Positions 54,138 through 62,276 of a stretch of 64,000 nt of DNA are shown here, piece after piece; within the stretch, counting starts at the first letter, position 1, and the number at the start of each line of letters is the position of its first letter. The position numbers were made by a program, and so were the translations under genes. Source of the DNA: Bacteroides fragilis (GTDB taxonomy: Bacteria; Bacillota; Clostridia; Lachnospirales; Lachnospiraceae); assembly GCA_023664485.1 (NCBI GenBank), contig JAMPFK010000001.1:291564-355563 (forward strand). Direction: 5' to 3'. Below the pieces are notes generated by a model that made no database searches, was not told the DNA's origin, and saw only the letters and a program-made list of their open reading frames with translations.

Positions 54138-54446
54138 GCAAAAAAATCCCTGACAGATGATTCTGTCAAGGACGAATAAACTTTATCCGCGGTGCCACCT
54201 TGATTTACGGAAACGGCTCCGTACGCTTAGCGGGATACCAGCATATCCCTGGCAACTGACGTATGCCCTCACGTCGCAGAATACTCTGCCCGATATGAAA
54301 ACACTGAACAAATTCATATCCGCATTTGGCTGCGCCCTCCGCGGTCCATTTGACAACTTGTTTCTTCCCCGATTCTCAGCGCCACGGGTTCTCTGTACAG
54401 GCATCATTGCCGTTATCTCCGCTTCAACGGTTTAATATATTAAATT
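54138..54446 (-). ncRNA. Tryptophan T-box riboswitch
   Basis: The minus strand carries the T-box signature AAGGTGGCACCGCGGATAAAG in part at 54201-54181, the antiterminator element that binds uncharged tRNA. It is followed by a terminator (54173-54140: CCTTGACAGA-ATCA-TCTGTCAGGG then a T-run). Upstream is a long Stem I region. A TGG triplet at 54348-54346, followed by a purine and next to the base-pairing GCGG/CCGC of the lower stem, fits a Trp specifier, matching the downstream trp operon. When tRNA-Trp is uncharged, transcription would continue into trpE. Confidence 0.93.
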
Positions 54447-54452
54447 AGCGCT

Positions 54453-54481
54453 ATTTTAGCACGTCGTTTTTGAAATGTCAA
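54453..54481 (-). promoter_or_regulatory. Sigma-A promoter of the trp operon
   Basis: On the minus strand TTGACA (54481-54476) and TAAAAT (54458-54453) are spaced by 17 bases, just upstream of the T-box leader. The predicted start region includes the palindrome TTTAATATATTAAA (54431-54444). Confidence 0.85.
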
Positions 54482-54610
54482 GACAGCTGAAAAATTTTTC
54501 CGGCGTTTTGCACCGCTTTTTGCGTCTGCAACTATCGGTTGACAGATTTCCAAGCGTTATTGATAGCTATTTTTCCGATTATCGTATACAATTTTTGTAT
54601 CGTATTAAGT

Positions 54611-54713
54611 TATAGTTAGCGATATTAAAAATTGCCGTTTCAGCCTTGCAGAAGCTTGCGTATATGGCTTTTGTAAGAGATGGGATGTGCAGTTTGTTAT
54701 GTCGTTTACTATA
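54611..54713. repeat. 103-bp palindromic intergenic repeat, copy B
   Basis: In plus orientation it runs TATAGTTAGCGATAT to ATGTCGTTTACTATA; its reverse complement matches copy A (23188-23290) over the full 103 bases with nine differences by eye. It lies between the trp promoter and the XRE gene at 54735, whose ribosome site starts some ten bases past the repeat, so this copy may influence that gene's promoter or leader. It holds no reading frame of its own. Confidence 0.88.
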
Positions 54714-54734
54714 AGAATGGAAAGGGTGAAAAGA

Positions 54735-55523
54735 ATGACGCTTGGAGAAAAAATATACAGACTGCGTTCGGAGAGAGGGCTTTCACAGGAAGCGTTCGGA
54801 GAGATGCTTGGAGTATCCAGACAGTCGGTGTCAAAATGGGAAACGGATCAGTCTTCGCCGGAGTTGGAAAAGATCGTTGCACTCAGCGAATTGTTCGGAG
54901 TCAGTACCGATTATCTGTTAAAAGAAAACATGAAGAATATGGGGCGGCAGGAAGCGCTTCCTGCCGCGGAGGAGAACGTGAGGCCGGGAAGGCCGCATTA
55001 TGAGTATAAAAGCAGGAAAACAGTAAGAGGCATTCCGCTCGTGCATGTGAATTTCGGGGTGGGACTGTATCGTGCAAAAGGTATTTTTGCGGTCGGAAAT
55101 ATCGCGAGCGGCGTGTTTGCGCTTGGATTCGTTTCCGTAGGAATCGTCGCTTTCGGTCTTCTTTCTTTGGGCCTCCTGGCATTCGGTTCCATAGCGTTCG
55201 GTCTGGTCAGTATAGGTACGCTGGCAGTCGGCTGTATTGCTTTCGGCGCTTTTACGTTCGGCATTTTCTGTATGGGCGCCTTGAATTTTGGACAGTTCTG
55301 TTTCGGCGCGCTGTCTTATGGGAAACAGGTTGCCATCGGCGATGAAGCGCATGGAAGGATTGCGCTTGGGTTCAGCCGGGCTGTGGGAGAACTCTATCAG
55401 GAAGTGAATGAGGACGGGGTCTTTGACTATCGGACGATAGAAAAGCTGATCGATGAAAATGTATCTTCTTACTGGCGGCCTTTCCGGGAGTGGATGAAGT
55501 GGATCGTCCGGGGGATGGGGTAA
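54735..55523 (+). CDS. XRE-type regulator with a glycine-pentad repeat domain
   Basis: A 262-residue protein. Residues 1-65 form an XRE helix-turn-helix (GEKIYRLRSERGLSQEAFGEML, VSRQSVSKWETDQ). Residues from about 113 to 188 have a glycine at every fifth position for some fifteen turns (such as GIVAFGLLSLGLLAFG), with small or hydrophobic residues between. That regularity suggests a solenoid or a closely packed set of membrane helices. The remaining 75 residues are soluble. The start is the ATG at 54735 with an AAAGGG site; upstream starts lie in the repeat element. The target genes are unknown. Confidence 0.82.
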   Translation: MTLGEKIYRLRSERGLSQEAFGEMLGVSRQSVSKWETDQSSPELEKIVALSELFGVSTDYLLKENMKNMGRQEALPAAEENVRPGRPHYEYKSRKTVRGIPLVHVNFGVGLYRAKGIFAVGNIASGVFALGFVSVGIVAFGLLSLGLLAFGSIAFGLVSIGTLAVGCIAFGAFTFGIFCMGALNFGQFCFGALSYGKQVAIGDEAHGRIALGFSRAVGELYQEVNEDGVFDYRTIEKLIDENVSSYWRPFREWMKWIVRGMG

Positions 55524-55587
55524 GCTCATTTACAGGCCGGCGCCGTTCTTTTTTACTGACACGCAGCTAAAATCTCCGAATGAGCGA

Positions 55588-55615
55588 TTGGTTTTTCCCG
55601 GCCTTCGCTTACAAT
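55588..55615 (+). promoter_or_regulatory. Possible promoter upstream of a small ORF
   Basis: TTGGTT (55588-55593) and TACAAT (55610-55615), 16 bases apart, precede the small frame at 55701. Confidence 0.35.
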
Positions 55616-55700
55616 AGAAACAGATAAGCGGGCAGAGAAGAGCTGGTAGATGGTACGATGGTTTATCGTATGCGTTATGGAAAGGAGCCGGGAGAAAGGA

Positions 55701-55838
55701 ATGTCTGAGATTCAGCTGCGTATTTATGATTTGAGGAAGAAAAGCGTGAGGCGGAAAGCCTCCATAATGATAATGCTCTTGACAGTTCCCGGCGTTTCGG
55801 ACATACTGATGGAGGGGTCAGGATTTCCCACAGCATAG
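55701..55838 (+). CDS. Possible small protein (45 residues)
   Basis: An open frame with a good ribosome site (GGGAGAAAGGA) directly before ATG. The product starts MSEIQLRIYDLRKKSVRRK, is basic, and then has a hydrophobic run. I do not recognise it. It fills part of the 340-base gap between the XRE gene and the dehydrogenase. It could be a real small protein or chance; the promoter of the next gene lies inside it. Confidence 0.3.
   Translation: MSEIQLRIYDLRKKSVRRKASIMIMLLTVPGVSDILMEGSGFPTA
55779..55807 (+). promoter_or_regulatory. Sigma-A-like promoter of the dehydrogenase-deaminase genes
   Basis: TTGACA (55779-55784) and CATACT (55802-55807) are spaced by 17 bases, about 60 bases before the dehydrogenase ATG. 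Confidence 0.5.
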
Positions 55839-55865
55839 GTATTTTCTTGTGAATGGAGGTTTTGT

Positions 55866-56825
55866 ATGAAGCTTGTAGTTCTGGAAAGAAACAGCGCCGG
55901 TACGGATATCGACGTATCCTGTTTTGAAAAATTCGGCGAGGTGGTCTATTATCCGAATTCGACGGCGGAAAATGCGGCGGAGCGGATCGGGGATGCGGAA
56001 ATCGTTATTTCCAATAAGACGCCGCTCAATGAAGGCAATCTGAAGGACGCATCGAAGCTCCGGCTGATCTGCCTGCTGGCGACGGGATACGATAATGTCG
56101 ATCTGACATATTGTAAGAGCCGGGGAATCAGGGTCGCCAATGTGGTCAATTACTGTACGCCCGCGGTGGCGCAGCATACGCTTCTGCTGGCGATGATGTT
56201 ATCGGAAAAGATCGCGTATTATGACGATTATGTGAAATCGGGGGCTTATGGCGCACAGGACAGATTTTCACATTTTGACAGATTATTCCATGATCTGGAA
56301 GGGAAAACATGGGGCATCGTCGGCATGGGAAGCATCGGCCGCAGAGTAGCGGAGCTGGCTTCGGCTTTTGGGTGCAGGATCATTTTTTACTCTGCATCCG
56401 GGAAAAGCGCCTGCACGGATTATGAAAGGGTGGGGCTTAATACGCTGCTGAAGGAATCGGATATTTTATCGCTGCATTGCCCGCTCAGCGACAGGACGAG
56501 GCATCTGCTCAATAAGGATGCTTTTGACAAGATGAAAAAGACCGCGATTTTAATCAACGTGGCGAGAGGGCCGGTGGTCGATACGCAGGCTTTGTATGAG
56601 GCTCTCGCAGAAGAAAAGATTGCGGCCGCAGGGCTGGATGTGCTGGAGAAAGAGCCGATGGAGGCTTCCAATCCTTTGTGCCGGATCAAAGACAGTACCA
56701 AATTGATTATTACGCCGCATATGTCGTGGGCGAGCGTGGAGTCGAGGACCAGGCTGATAGAGGAAATCGTGAAAAACATCGAAGCCTTTCTGGACGGGAA
56801 AGAACGGAATATCGTAAATTCATAA
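55866..56825 (+). CDS. D-2-hydroxyacid dehydrogenase (hydroxypyruvate/glycerate type)
   Basis: This 319-residue NAD(P)-dependent enzyme has LLATGYDNVDL (70-80), the dinucleotide-binding loop GIVGMGSIGRRVAELA (150-165), and catalytic Arg, Glu and His in NVARGPVVD, DVLEKEP and TPHMSW. It belongs to the family of hydroxypyruvate reductases and D-lactate or phosphoglycerate dehydrogenases; the substrate is not certain. GGAGGTTTTGT precedes the ATG. It is 27 bases before the deaminase gene, so they probably share a transcript. Confidence 0.9.
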   Translation: MKLVVLERNSAGTDIDVSCFEKFGEVVYYPNSTAENAAERIGDAEIVISNKTPLNEGNLKDASKLRLICLLATGYDNVDLTYCKSRGIRVANVVNYCTPAVAQHTLLLAMMLSEKIAYYDDYVKSGAYGAQDRFSHFDRLFHDLEGKTWGIVGMGSIGRRVAELASAFGCRIIFYSASGKSACTDYERVGLNTLLKESDILSLHCPLSDRTRHLLNKDAFDKMKKTAILINVARGPVVDTQALYEALAEEKIAAAGLDVLEKEPMEASNPLCRIKDSTKLIITPHMSWASVESRTRLIEEIVKNIEAFLDGKERNIVNS

Positions 56826-56852
56826 AAGGATGCAGGAAAAGGAGAGAAAAGC

Positions 56853-58154
56853 ATGGGAATTGTTATTAAGGACGCGCTGGTCATCGTACCGCAGGGAGAA
56901 GAGGATGTTATCAAAGAAACAAGCCTTTATATCGAAGGGGATAAAATAACGGGTATCGGGCAGGAACCCGCCGGTTTTCAGGAGGATAAAGCCATAGACG
57001 GAACGGATAAGCTCGTCATTCCGGGGCTGATCAACTGCCATACCCATTCTTATATGTCTTTTATGCGGAATGTGGCGGATGATTTATCCTTTATGGACTG
57101 GTTATTTGGAACGATCGACCCGATCGAGCAGCAGATGACGGACGAGGATACCTATTGGGGCGCAAATCTGGCGATCATCGAGATGATGAAAAGCGGGACG
57201 ACCTGTTTTAACGATATGCAGATGAACATCCATCAGACGACGCGGGCGGTCAAGGAGTCCGGTATGCGCGCGGTTATCTGCCGCGGACTGGTAGGAAGCG
57301 GAAATGACGAGGGCGGACAGATGCGGCTGCGTCAGGCATATGAAGAGCGGGATGCGGCGAAGGACTGCGGCCGGCTGACCTTTCTGCTCGGGCCTCACGC
57401 GCCCTATACCTGTGACGACGAATTTCTGAAAATCGTGTCGAATGAGGCGAAAAAAAATGGCATGGGCATTCATGTGCACCTTTCGGAGAGCGTGAGCGAA
57501 ATGGAGCAGATTCGGGAAAAGTACGGCTGTACGCCGATCGAGCTGGCGGAAAGGACGGGAATATTTGATGTTCCGGCGATTGCGGCGCATTGTGTGCAGG
57601 CGACGGATAAGGATATCGATATTTTGAAGGCGCACAACGTCAGCGTTGTGACTAATCCGGCAAGCAATATGAAGCTCGGAAACGGTTTTGCGCCGATCGC
57701 AAAGATGCTGGAAAAGGGCGTCAATGTCTGCCTCGGTACGGATGGCGCGGCAAGTAATAACTGTCTGAATATGTTCCATGAATTAAGCCTTTTGACGCTG
57801 ATTCATAAAGGGACGGGCAGGACGCCCCAGTGCATCAGCGCAAAAGAGGGATTCCGTATCGCGACAATTAACGGCGCAAAGGCGCTGGGCCTTGAAAAGG
57901 AGACGGGTTCCATCGAGGTCGGTAAGAAAGCGGATCTGGCAATCCTGGATTTGAATACGCCCGCCCTGACGCCGAGAAATAATCTGATCGCGGGGCTTTC
58001 CTATTCTGCGAATGGTTCCGAGGTGGATACGGTCATCATCGATGGACAAATCACGATGGAGAACCGGAAGATTCTGACGATGGACGAGGAGCTGGTCTAT
58101 CGGAAGATTAACGAGATTATCGTCAGAATGGGATTGGATAAGAAAGTATATTAA
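56853..58154 (+). CDS. mtaD: 5-methylthioadenosine/S-adenosylhomocysteine deaminase
   Basis: A 433-residue amidohydrolase. Metal ligands: NCHTHSYMSF (His63, His65), HVHLSES near 205, AAHCVQ near 240 and CLGTDGAASNN near 290. The Phe/Trp-rich stretch LSFMDWLFGTIDPIE is typical of MTA/SAH deaminases. It would deaminate S-adenosylhomocysteine or methylthioadenosine to inosyl compounds. It lies directly before the SAH hydrolase gene, which points to S-adenosylhomocysteine disposal. GGAG precedes the ATG. Confidence 0.9.
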   Translation: MGIVIKDALVIVPQGEEDVIKETSLYIEGDKITGIGQEPAGFQEDKAIDGTDKLVIPGLINCHTHSYMSFMRNVADDLSFMDWLFGTIDPIEQQMTDEDTYWGANLAIIEMMKSGTTCFNDMQMNIHQTTRAVKESGMRAVICRGLVGSGNDEGGQMRLRQAYEERDAAKDCGRLTFLLGPHAPYTCDDEFLKIVSNEAKKNGMGIHVHLSESVSEMEQIREKYGCTPIELAERTGIFDVPAIAAHCVQATDKDIDILKAHNVSVVTNPASNMKLGNGFAPIAKMLEKGVNVCLGTDGAASNNCLNMFHELSLLTLIHKGTGRTPQCISAKEGFRIATINGAKALGLEKETGSIEVGKKADLAILDLNTPALTPRNNLIAGLSYSANGSEVDTVIIDGQITMENRKILTMDEELVYRKINEIIVRMGLDKKVY

Positions 58155-58156
58155 AG

Positions 58157-58201
58157 AGACTGCCGGCAGTTCCCTGATAGTTGGGGATTAGCCGGCAGTC
58201 T
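58157..58201 (+). terminator. Long hairpin after the deaminase gene
   Basis: AGACTGCCGGC (58157-58167) pairs with GCCGGCAGTCT (58191-58201), with an inner CCC/GGG pairing. There is no T-run, so it may be a weak terminator or an RNA-stability hairpin. Confidence 0.5.
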
Positions 58202-58240
58202 GCTGAAAATAAAATATTTTGGATAAATCAAAAGAAATGC

Positions 58241-58306
58241 TGGTCAAAAGCATCGCTTTTCGATACAATAATAAATAGTGATGACAGGACAGACGACCAT
58301 CACTAT
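58241..58306 (+). promoter_or_regulatory. Promoter and 9-bp inverted repeat upstream of ahcY
   Basis: TGGTCA (58241-58246) and TACAAT (58264-58269), 17 apart, form a possible promoter. Directly downstream, ATAGTGATG (58275-58283) and CATCACTAT (58298-58306) are a perfect inverted repeat around 14 bases. It could be an operator or a leader hairpin. It does not match known SAH or SAM riboswitches. Confidence 0.5.
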
Positions 58307-58355
58307 AATAAAAATTCGGCTGGTTACTGTATTTTATTTTGAAGGAGGAATTTTT

Positions 58356-59603
58356 ATGAGTAGCGAAATCAGAGACATTAACTTAGCCGAGTCCGGCGAA
58401 AGAAAAATCGAATGGGTCAAAAGGAACTGCGACTTACTTCGTACTTTGGAGAAAGAATTTTCCGAATCCAGACCGTTTGCGGGGAAAAAGGTGGCTTTGT
58501 CCGTACATCTGGAAGCGAAAACAGCATATCTGTGCCTTGTTTTGAAGGCGGGCGGAGCGGAAATGTATGTAACAGGTTCCAATCCGCTGTCCACACAGGA
58601 CGACGTAGCGGCGGCGCTGGTGAAAGCCGGGCTGGAAGTACATGCATGGTACGACGCGACACAGGAAGAATATGAGAAACATATCCGTCATGTATTGGAG
58701 GCGGGCCCGAATATCATCATCGATGACGGCGGGGATTTGGTCAATATGGTGCACAAAGATATGCCGGAGCTGATTCCGGACATCATCGGCGGCTGTGAGG
58801 AGACGACGACCGGTATCATCCGTCTGGAGGCGATGAATAAGGCCGGGGAATTGAAATTCCCGATGGTGCGCGTGAACAATGCGGCATGCAAGCATTTCTT
58901 CGATAACCGGTACGGCACGGGCCAGTCCGTATGGGACGGCATCAACAGAACGACGAATCTGATCGTAGCGGGCAAGATCGTTGTTGTGGCGGGCTACGGC
59001 TGGTGCGGCAAGGGAACGGCCATGAGGGCGAAAGGCCTCGGTGCAAGGGTTATCGTTACGGAAATCGACCCGATCAAGGCGATCGAAGCGGTTATGGATG
59101 GATTCGATGTCATGCCGATGAAGGAAGCGGCGAAAGTCGGCGATTTCTTTGTTACCGTAACGGGCTGCGACGGCGTTATCGATAAAGAAGATTTTGCGGT
59201 CATGAAAGAGGGTGCGATTCTGTGCAATGCGGGACACTTCGACTGTGAAATCGATATGGCATGGCTGAAAGCGAATGCAGTGGAAAGCAGAGAGCAGAGA
59301 AAGAATATCATGGGATATAAGCTTCCGACCGGACAGTGGATATTCGTGCTTGCAGAAGGAAGGCTCGTCAATCTGGCGGCAGGAGACGGGCACCCGGCGG
59401 AAATTATGGATATGAGCTTCGCGATTCAGGCGCTTTCCGCCAAATATCTGGTAGAGCACGGAAGCGGGCTGAAAGAAAAGCTGATCGATGTGCCGGAGGA
59501 AGTAGACAAAGACGTTGCGAAACGGAAACTCGCATTCCTCGGAAAAGAAATCGATGTACTGACGCCGGAACAGGAAAGATATTTGAACAGCTATTCTTTG
59601 TAA
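58356..59603 (+). CDS. ahcY: S-adenosylhomocysteine hydrolase
   Basis: This enzyme splits SAH into adenosine and homocysteine. The 415-residue length fits the short form without the 40-residue insert. Catalytic residues: His51 (SVHLEAKTA), Asp123/124, Glu149 (GCEETTTG), Lys179 and Asp183 (CKHFFDN), and the NAD loop GYGWCGKG (213-220). It ends in RYLNSYSL, close to the usual C-terminus with its Lys/Tyr. GAAGGAGGA precedes the ATG at 58356, ruling out the longer frame to 58278. Confidence 0.96.
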   Translation: MSSEIRDINLAESGERKIEWVKRNCDLLRTLEKEFSESRPFAGKKVALSVHLEAKTAYLCLVLKAGGAEMYVTGSNPLSTQDDVAAALVKAGLEVHAWYDATQEEYEKHIRHVLEAGPNIIIDDGGDLVNMVHKDMPELIPDIIGGCEETTTGIIRLEAMNKAGELKFPMVRVNNAACKHFFDNRYGTGQSVWDGINRTTNLIVAGKIVVVAGYGWCGKGTAMRAKGLGARVIVTEIDPIKAIEAVMDGFDVMPMKEAAKVGDFFVTVTGCDGVIDKEDFAVMKEGAILCNAGHFDCEIDMAWLKANAVESREQRKNIMGYKLPTGQWIFVLAEGRLVNLAAGDGHPAEIMDMSFAIQALSAKYLVEHGSGLKEKLIDVPEEVDKDVAKRKLAFLGKEIDVLTPEQERYLNSYSL

Positions 59604-59606
59604 AAG

Positions 59607-59647
59607 GATTTCCCCTTGTATTCTAACGGTACAAGGGGATTTGTTTT
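59607..59647 (+). terminator. Rho-independent terminator after ahcY
   Basis: ATTTCCCCTTGTA and TACAAGGGGAT pair around TTCTAACGG, followed by TTGTTTTA. Confidence 0.85.
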
Positions 59648-59700
59648 ATATGCGGGGAGAAAGCTCTTCCCTGCCTGATTGCAGGAAAATGGAGGGAAAT

Positions 59701-61476
59701 ATGGAACAACAGATGGAAACGGCATCGAAATACAGCGCGGGGGAACTGCTGAAAAGATTCCTGCCATATTATCGGAAATACTGGAATATCGTCGTCATCG
59801 ATTTATTCTGCGCGGGGCTGACGACCATTTGCGAAATGGTCCTGCCGATGATCATGCGGTACATAACGAATACGGGCATCAATGACCTGGCGGCGCTGAG
59901 CGTTCAGGCGATACTCCGCATGAGCGCATTGTATCTCGTGCTGCGGATCATCGATGCGATGGCAAATTTTTATATGGCATATACGGGCCATGTTATGGGA
60001 ACCCGGATGGAAACCGATATGCGGAGGGATGCTTATGCGCATCTGCAGAGGCTTTCCGATACCTACTATAACAATACGAAGGTCGGGCAGATCATGGGAC
60101 GGATTACCAATGACCTCTTCGATGTGACGGAGTTTTCGCATCACTGCCCCGAAGAATTTTTTATCGCGGCGATAAAGGCGGTCATTTCTTTTGCTATTTT
60201 ATCGGGCATCAATTTCTGGCTGACCCTGATTATTTTTGCGGTCGTGCCTGTGATGGTTATTGTCTGTACGATCATTAACCTGCGCCTGCGCGCGGCTTTC
60301 CGGAAACAGAGGATCCAGATCGGGGAGCTGAATGCGAGGATTGAGGACAGTCTGCTCGGACAGAAGGTCGTTAAAGCTTTTACAAACGAGGAAAAAGAAA
60401 AGGAGAAATTCGAGGAGGATAACCAGAAATTTTTCCTGATTAAAAAAGAAACGTATAAATTTATGGCGGCTTTCGGGACGACGACGAGGGCGTTTGACGG
60501 CCTGATGTATCTGGTGGTCGTGGCGGCGGGCGGCATTTTTATGGTAAAAGGGCTGATTTCGCCCGGCGACCTGGTGGCATATGTTATGTACGTTTCCACA
60601 TTGATTGCGACGATTCGGAGAATCATCGAGTTTGCGGAGCAGTTCCAGAGAGGAATGACCGGAATCGAGCGTTTTGTGGAAATCATGGACAGCGAGATCG
60701 AAATTTTCGACGAGCCGGGCGCCGTGCCCTGCGAAAATGTGAAAGGGGATATTTCTTTCCGAAACGTGAGCTTCGCCTATCCGGATGATCATAATATCGT
60801 TTTCCGGGATTTGAATCTGGATATTCATGCGGGAGAAAAAATCGCCATCGTGGGGCCGTCCGGCGGAGGAAAGACGACGCTCTGCAACCTGATTCCGCGT
60901 TTTTACAATGTGGACGAAGGGGAAATCGTTCTGGACGGACGAAATGTAAATCGTTATACGCTCAGGAGCCTGCGGCAGAATATCGGCATGGTACAGCAGG
61001 ACGTTTATCTTTTTTCCGGCACGGTCTATGAGAACATCGCCTATGGGCGGGAAAAAGCGACGCGGGAGGAAGTCATGGAGGCGGCGCGGAGGGCCGGTGC
61101 GCATGAGTTTATAGAAATGCTGAAAGATGGGTATGATACTTATGTAGGAGAAAGGGGCGTCAAGCTTTCCGGCGGACAGAAACAGCGCATCAGCATCGCA
61201 AGGGTATTTCTGAAGAACCCGCCGATCCTGATACTGGACGAGGCCACTTCCGCGCTGGATAACGAGAGCGAGTTCCAGGTAGCAAGGTCTTTGCAGGAAC
61301 TGGCAAAGGGCAGGACAACGATTACGATAGCACACAGGCTTTCCAGCATCCGCAATTCCGACCGGATTCTTGTATTGACGGAGGCCGGGATCGTAGAAGA
61401 GGGAAATCATGAACAGCTCCTTGCCTGCCAGGGAATCTATTACCATTTTTATAAGACGGCCAATGAACTGAAATAG
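59701..61476 (+). CDS. ABC exporter half-transporter (membrane and ATPase domains fused)
   Basis: A 591-residue MsbA/LmrA-type half-transporter: six hydrophobic helices in the first 310 residues, then an ATPase domain with Walker A GPSGGGKTT, Q-loop GMVQQDVYLFSG, signature VKLSGGQKQRISIARVF, Walker B ILILDEATSALD and switch His in IAHRLSS. It exports lipids, drugs or peptides; the substrate is unknown. GGAGGGAAAT precedes the ATG at 59701. A CarD-type gene lies between it and a second exporter gene. Confidence 0.93.
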   Translation: MEQQMETASKYSAGELLKRFLPYYRKYWNIVVIDLFCAGLTTICEMVLPMIMRYITNTGINDLAALSVQAILRMSALYLVLRIIDAMANFYMAYTGHVMGTRMETDMRRDAYAHLQRLSDTYYNNTKVGQIMGRITNDLFDVTEFSHHCPEEFFIAAIKAVISFAILSGINFWLTLIIFAVVPVMVIVCTIINLRLRAAFRKQRIQIGELNARIEDSLLGQKVVKAFTNEEKEKEKFEEDNQKFFLIKKETYKFMAAFGTTTRAFDGLMYLVVVAAGGIFMVKGLISPGDLVAYVMYVSTLIATIRRIIEFAEQFQRGMTGIERFVEIMDSEIEIFDEPGAVPCENVKGDISFRNVSFAYPDDHNIVFRDLNLDIHAGEKIAIVGPSGGGKTTLCNLIPRFYNVDEGEIVLDGRNVNRYTLRSLRQNIGMVQQDVYLFSGTVYENIAYGREKATREEVMEAARRAGAHEFIEMLKDGYDTYVGERGVKLSGGQKQRISIARVFLKNPPILILDEATSALDNESEFQVARSLQELAKGRTTITIAHRLSSIRNSDRILVLTEAGIVEEGNHEQLLACQGIYYHFYKTANELK

Positions 61477-61519
61477 AGGAAAAGAATGCGGAAAAACGCC
61501 CCACAAATTAAAAAATCGC

Positions 61520-61548
61520 TTACATTTTCAGTTTTTTAATGCTAAACT
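61520..61548 (+). promoter_or_regulatory. Possible promoter of the CarD-family gene
   Basis: TTACAT (61520-61525) and TAAACT (61543-61548) are 17 bases apart, about 75 bases before the ATG. Confidence 0.45.
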
Positions 61549-61622
61549 AAAGATATGAGATATTAAAGTGAGGAGTAGGTGAAGGAAGATGTTCCTGTTT
61601 TTCGGCGTTAGGAGGCGAGAAA

Positions 61623-62138
61623 ATGTTTGAAGCAGGCGAATTGATTATGTGCGGGGGGCATGGAGTATGCCGGGTCACAGCGATTACGGGGAACCCCATC
61701 GACAAACTGGATAAGAAACGGAAATATTATATTCTGGAGCCGGTTTTTGAGAAAGGGAGCACCATTTATACGCCGGTCGATAATGAGAAGATCGTTATGA
61801 GAAGGATTATGGATGAAAAAGCCGCGAAGCTGTTGATCGGAAGGATTCCGGATATTGAAACGGTTTGGATCAAGGAAGAGAAAACAAGAGAGCAGATGTA
61901 TAAAGAAGCGATCAGAACGTATGACTGCCAGAGTCTGGTGCAGATCATCAAGACCCTGTACCTGCGGAAACAGGACCGGGTGCAGCAGGGGAAGAAGGTG
62001 CTCTCTTCCGACGAACATTATTTAAAAAAAGCGGAAGAGCTTCTTTACAGCGAAATGTCGCTGGCATTGTCAATTCCCAGGGAAAGCGTAGAGAATTATA
62101 TTTTTGATGAAATTCATAAAATGGGCGGTAATTCATAA
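61623..62138 (+). CDS. CarD family transcriptional regulator
   Basis: A 171-residue protein. Residues 1-60 are the CarD/TRCF-type RNA polymerase interaction domain (FEAGELIMCGGHGVCRVTAI, YYILEPVFEKGSTIYTPVDN), and the rest is helical (TREQMYKEAIRTYDCQSLVQIIKTLYLRKQDR). CarD proteins bind RNA polymerase beta and stabilise open complexes. AGGAGGCGAGAAA precedes the ATG. It has its own promoter and a strong terminator. Confidence 0.93.
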   Translation: MFEAGELIMCGGHGVCRVTAITGNPIDKLDKKRKYYILEPVFEKGSTIYTPVDNEKIVMRRIMDEKAAKLLIGRIPDIETVWIKEEKTREQMYKEAIRTYDCQSLVQIIKTLYLRKQDRVQQGKKVLSSDEHYLKKAEELLYSEMSLALSIPRESVENYIFDEIHKMGGNS

Positions 62139-62146
62139 AAACGCAG

Positions 62147-62180
62147 AAAAAAAGCGGAGCGGAAATGCTCCGCTTTTTTT
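62147..62180 (+). terminator. Rho-independent terminator after the CarD-family gene
   Basis: AAAGCGGAGC and GCTCCGCTTT pair around GGAAAT, followed by a T-run. Confidence 0.9.
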
Positions 62181-62276
62181 GAACATAAAATTTTTCCTGT
62201 TTTTTTAAGGTTTTTTAATTGATTTCGCTGGAAAATACAGGTAAGATAGAACGATGTCGGAAGGAGGAGTGGGCAT

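Noticed and set aside
58156..58355. Possible SAM or SAH riboswitch before ahcY
   Set aside because: Hairpins are present, but none of the conserved motifs I know of the SAH, SAM-I or SAM-II aptamers is visible.
58434..59459. 341-residue open frame antisense to ahcY
   Set aside because: Shadow of the conserved ahcY frame.
60199..61506. 435-residue open frame on the minus strand
   Set aside because: It lies wholly antisense to the ABC exporter gene, has no ribosome site and no recognisable domain; it is a shadow of the real gene's codon use.
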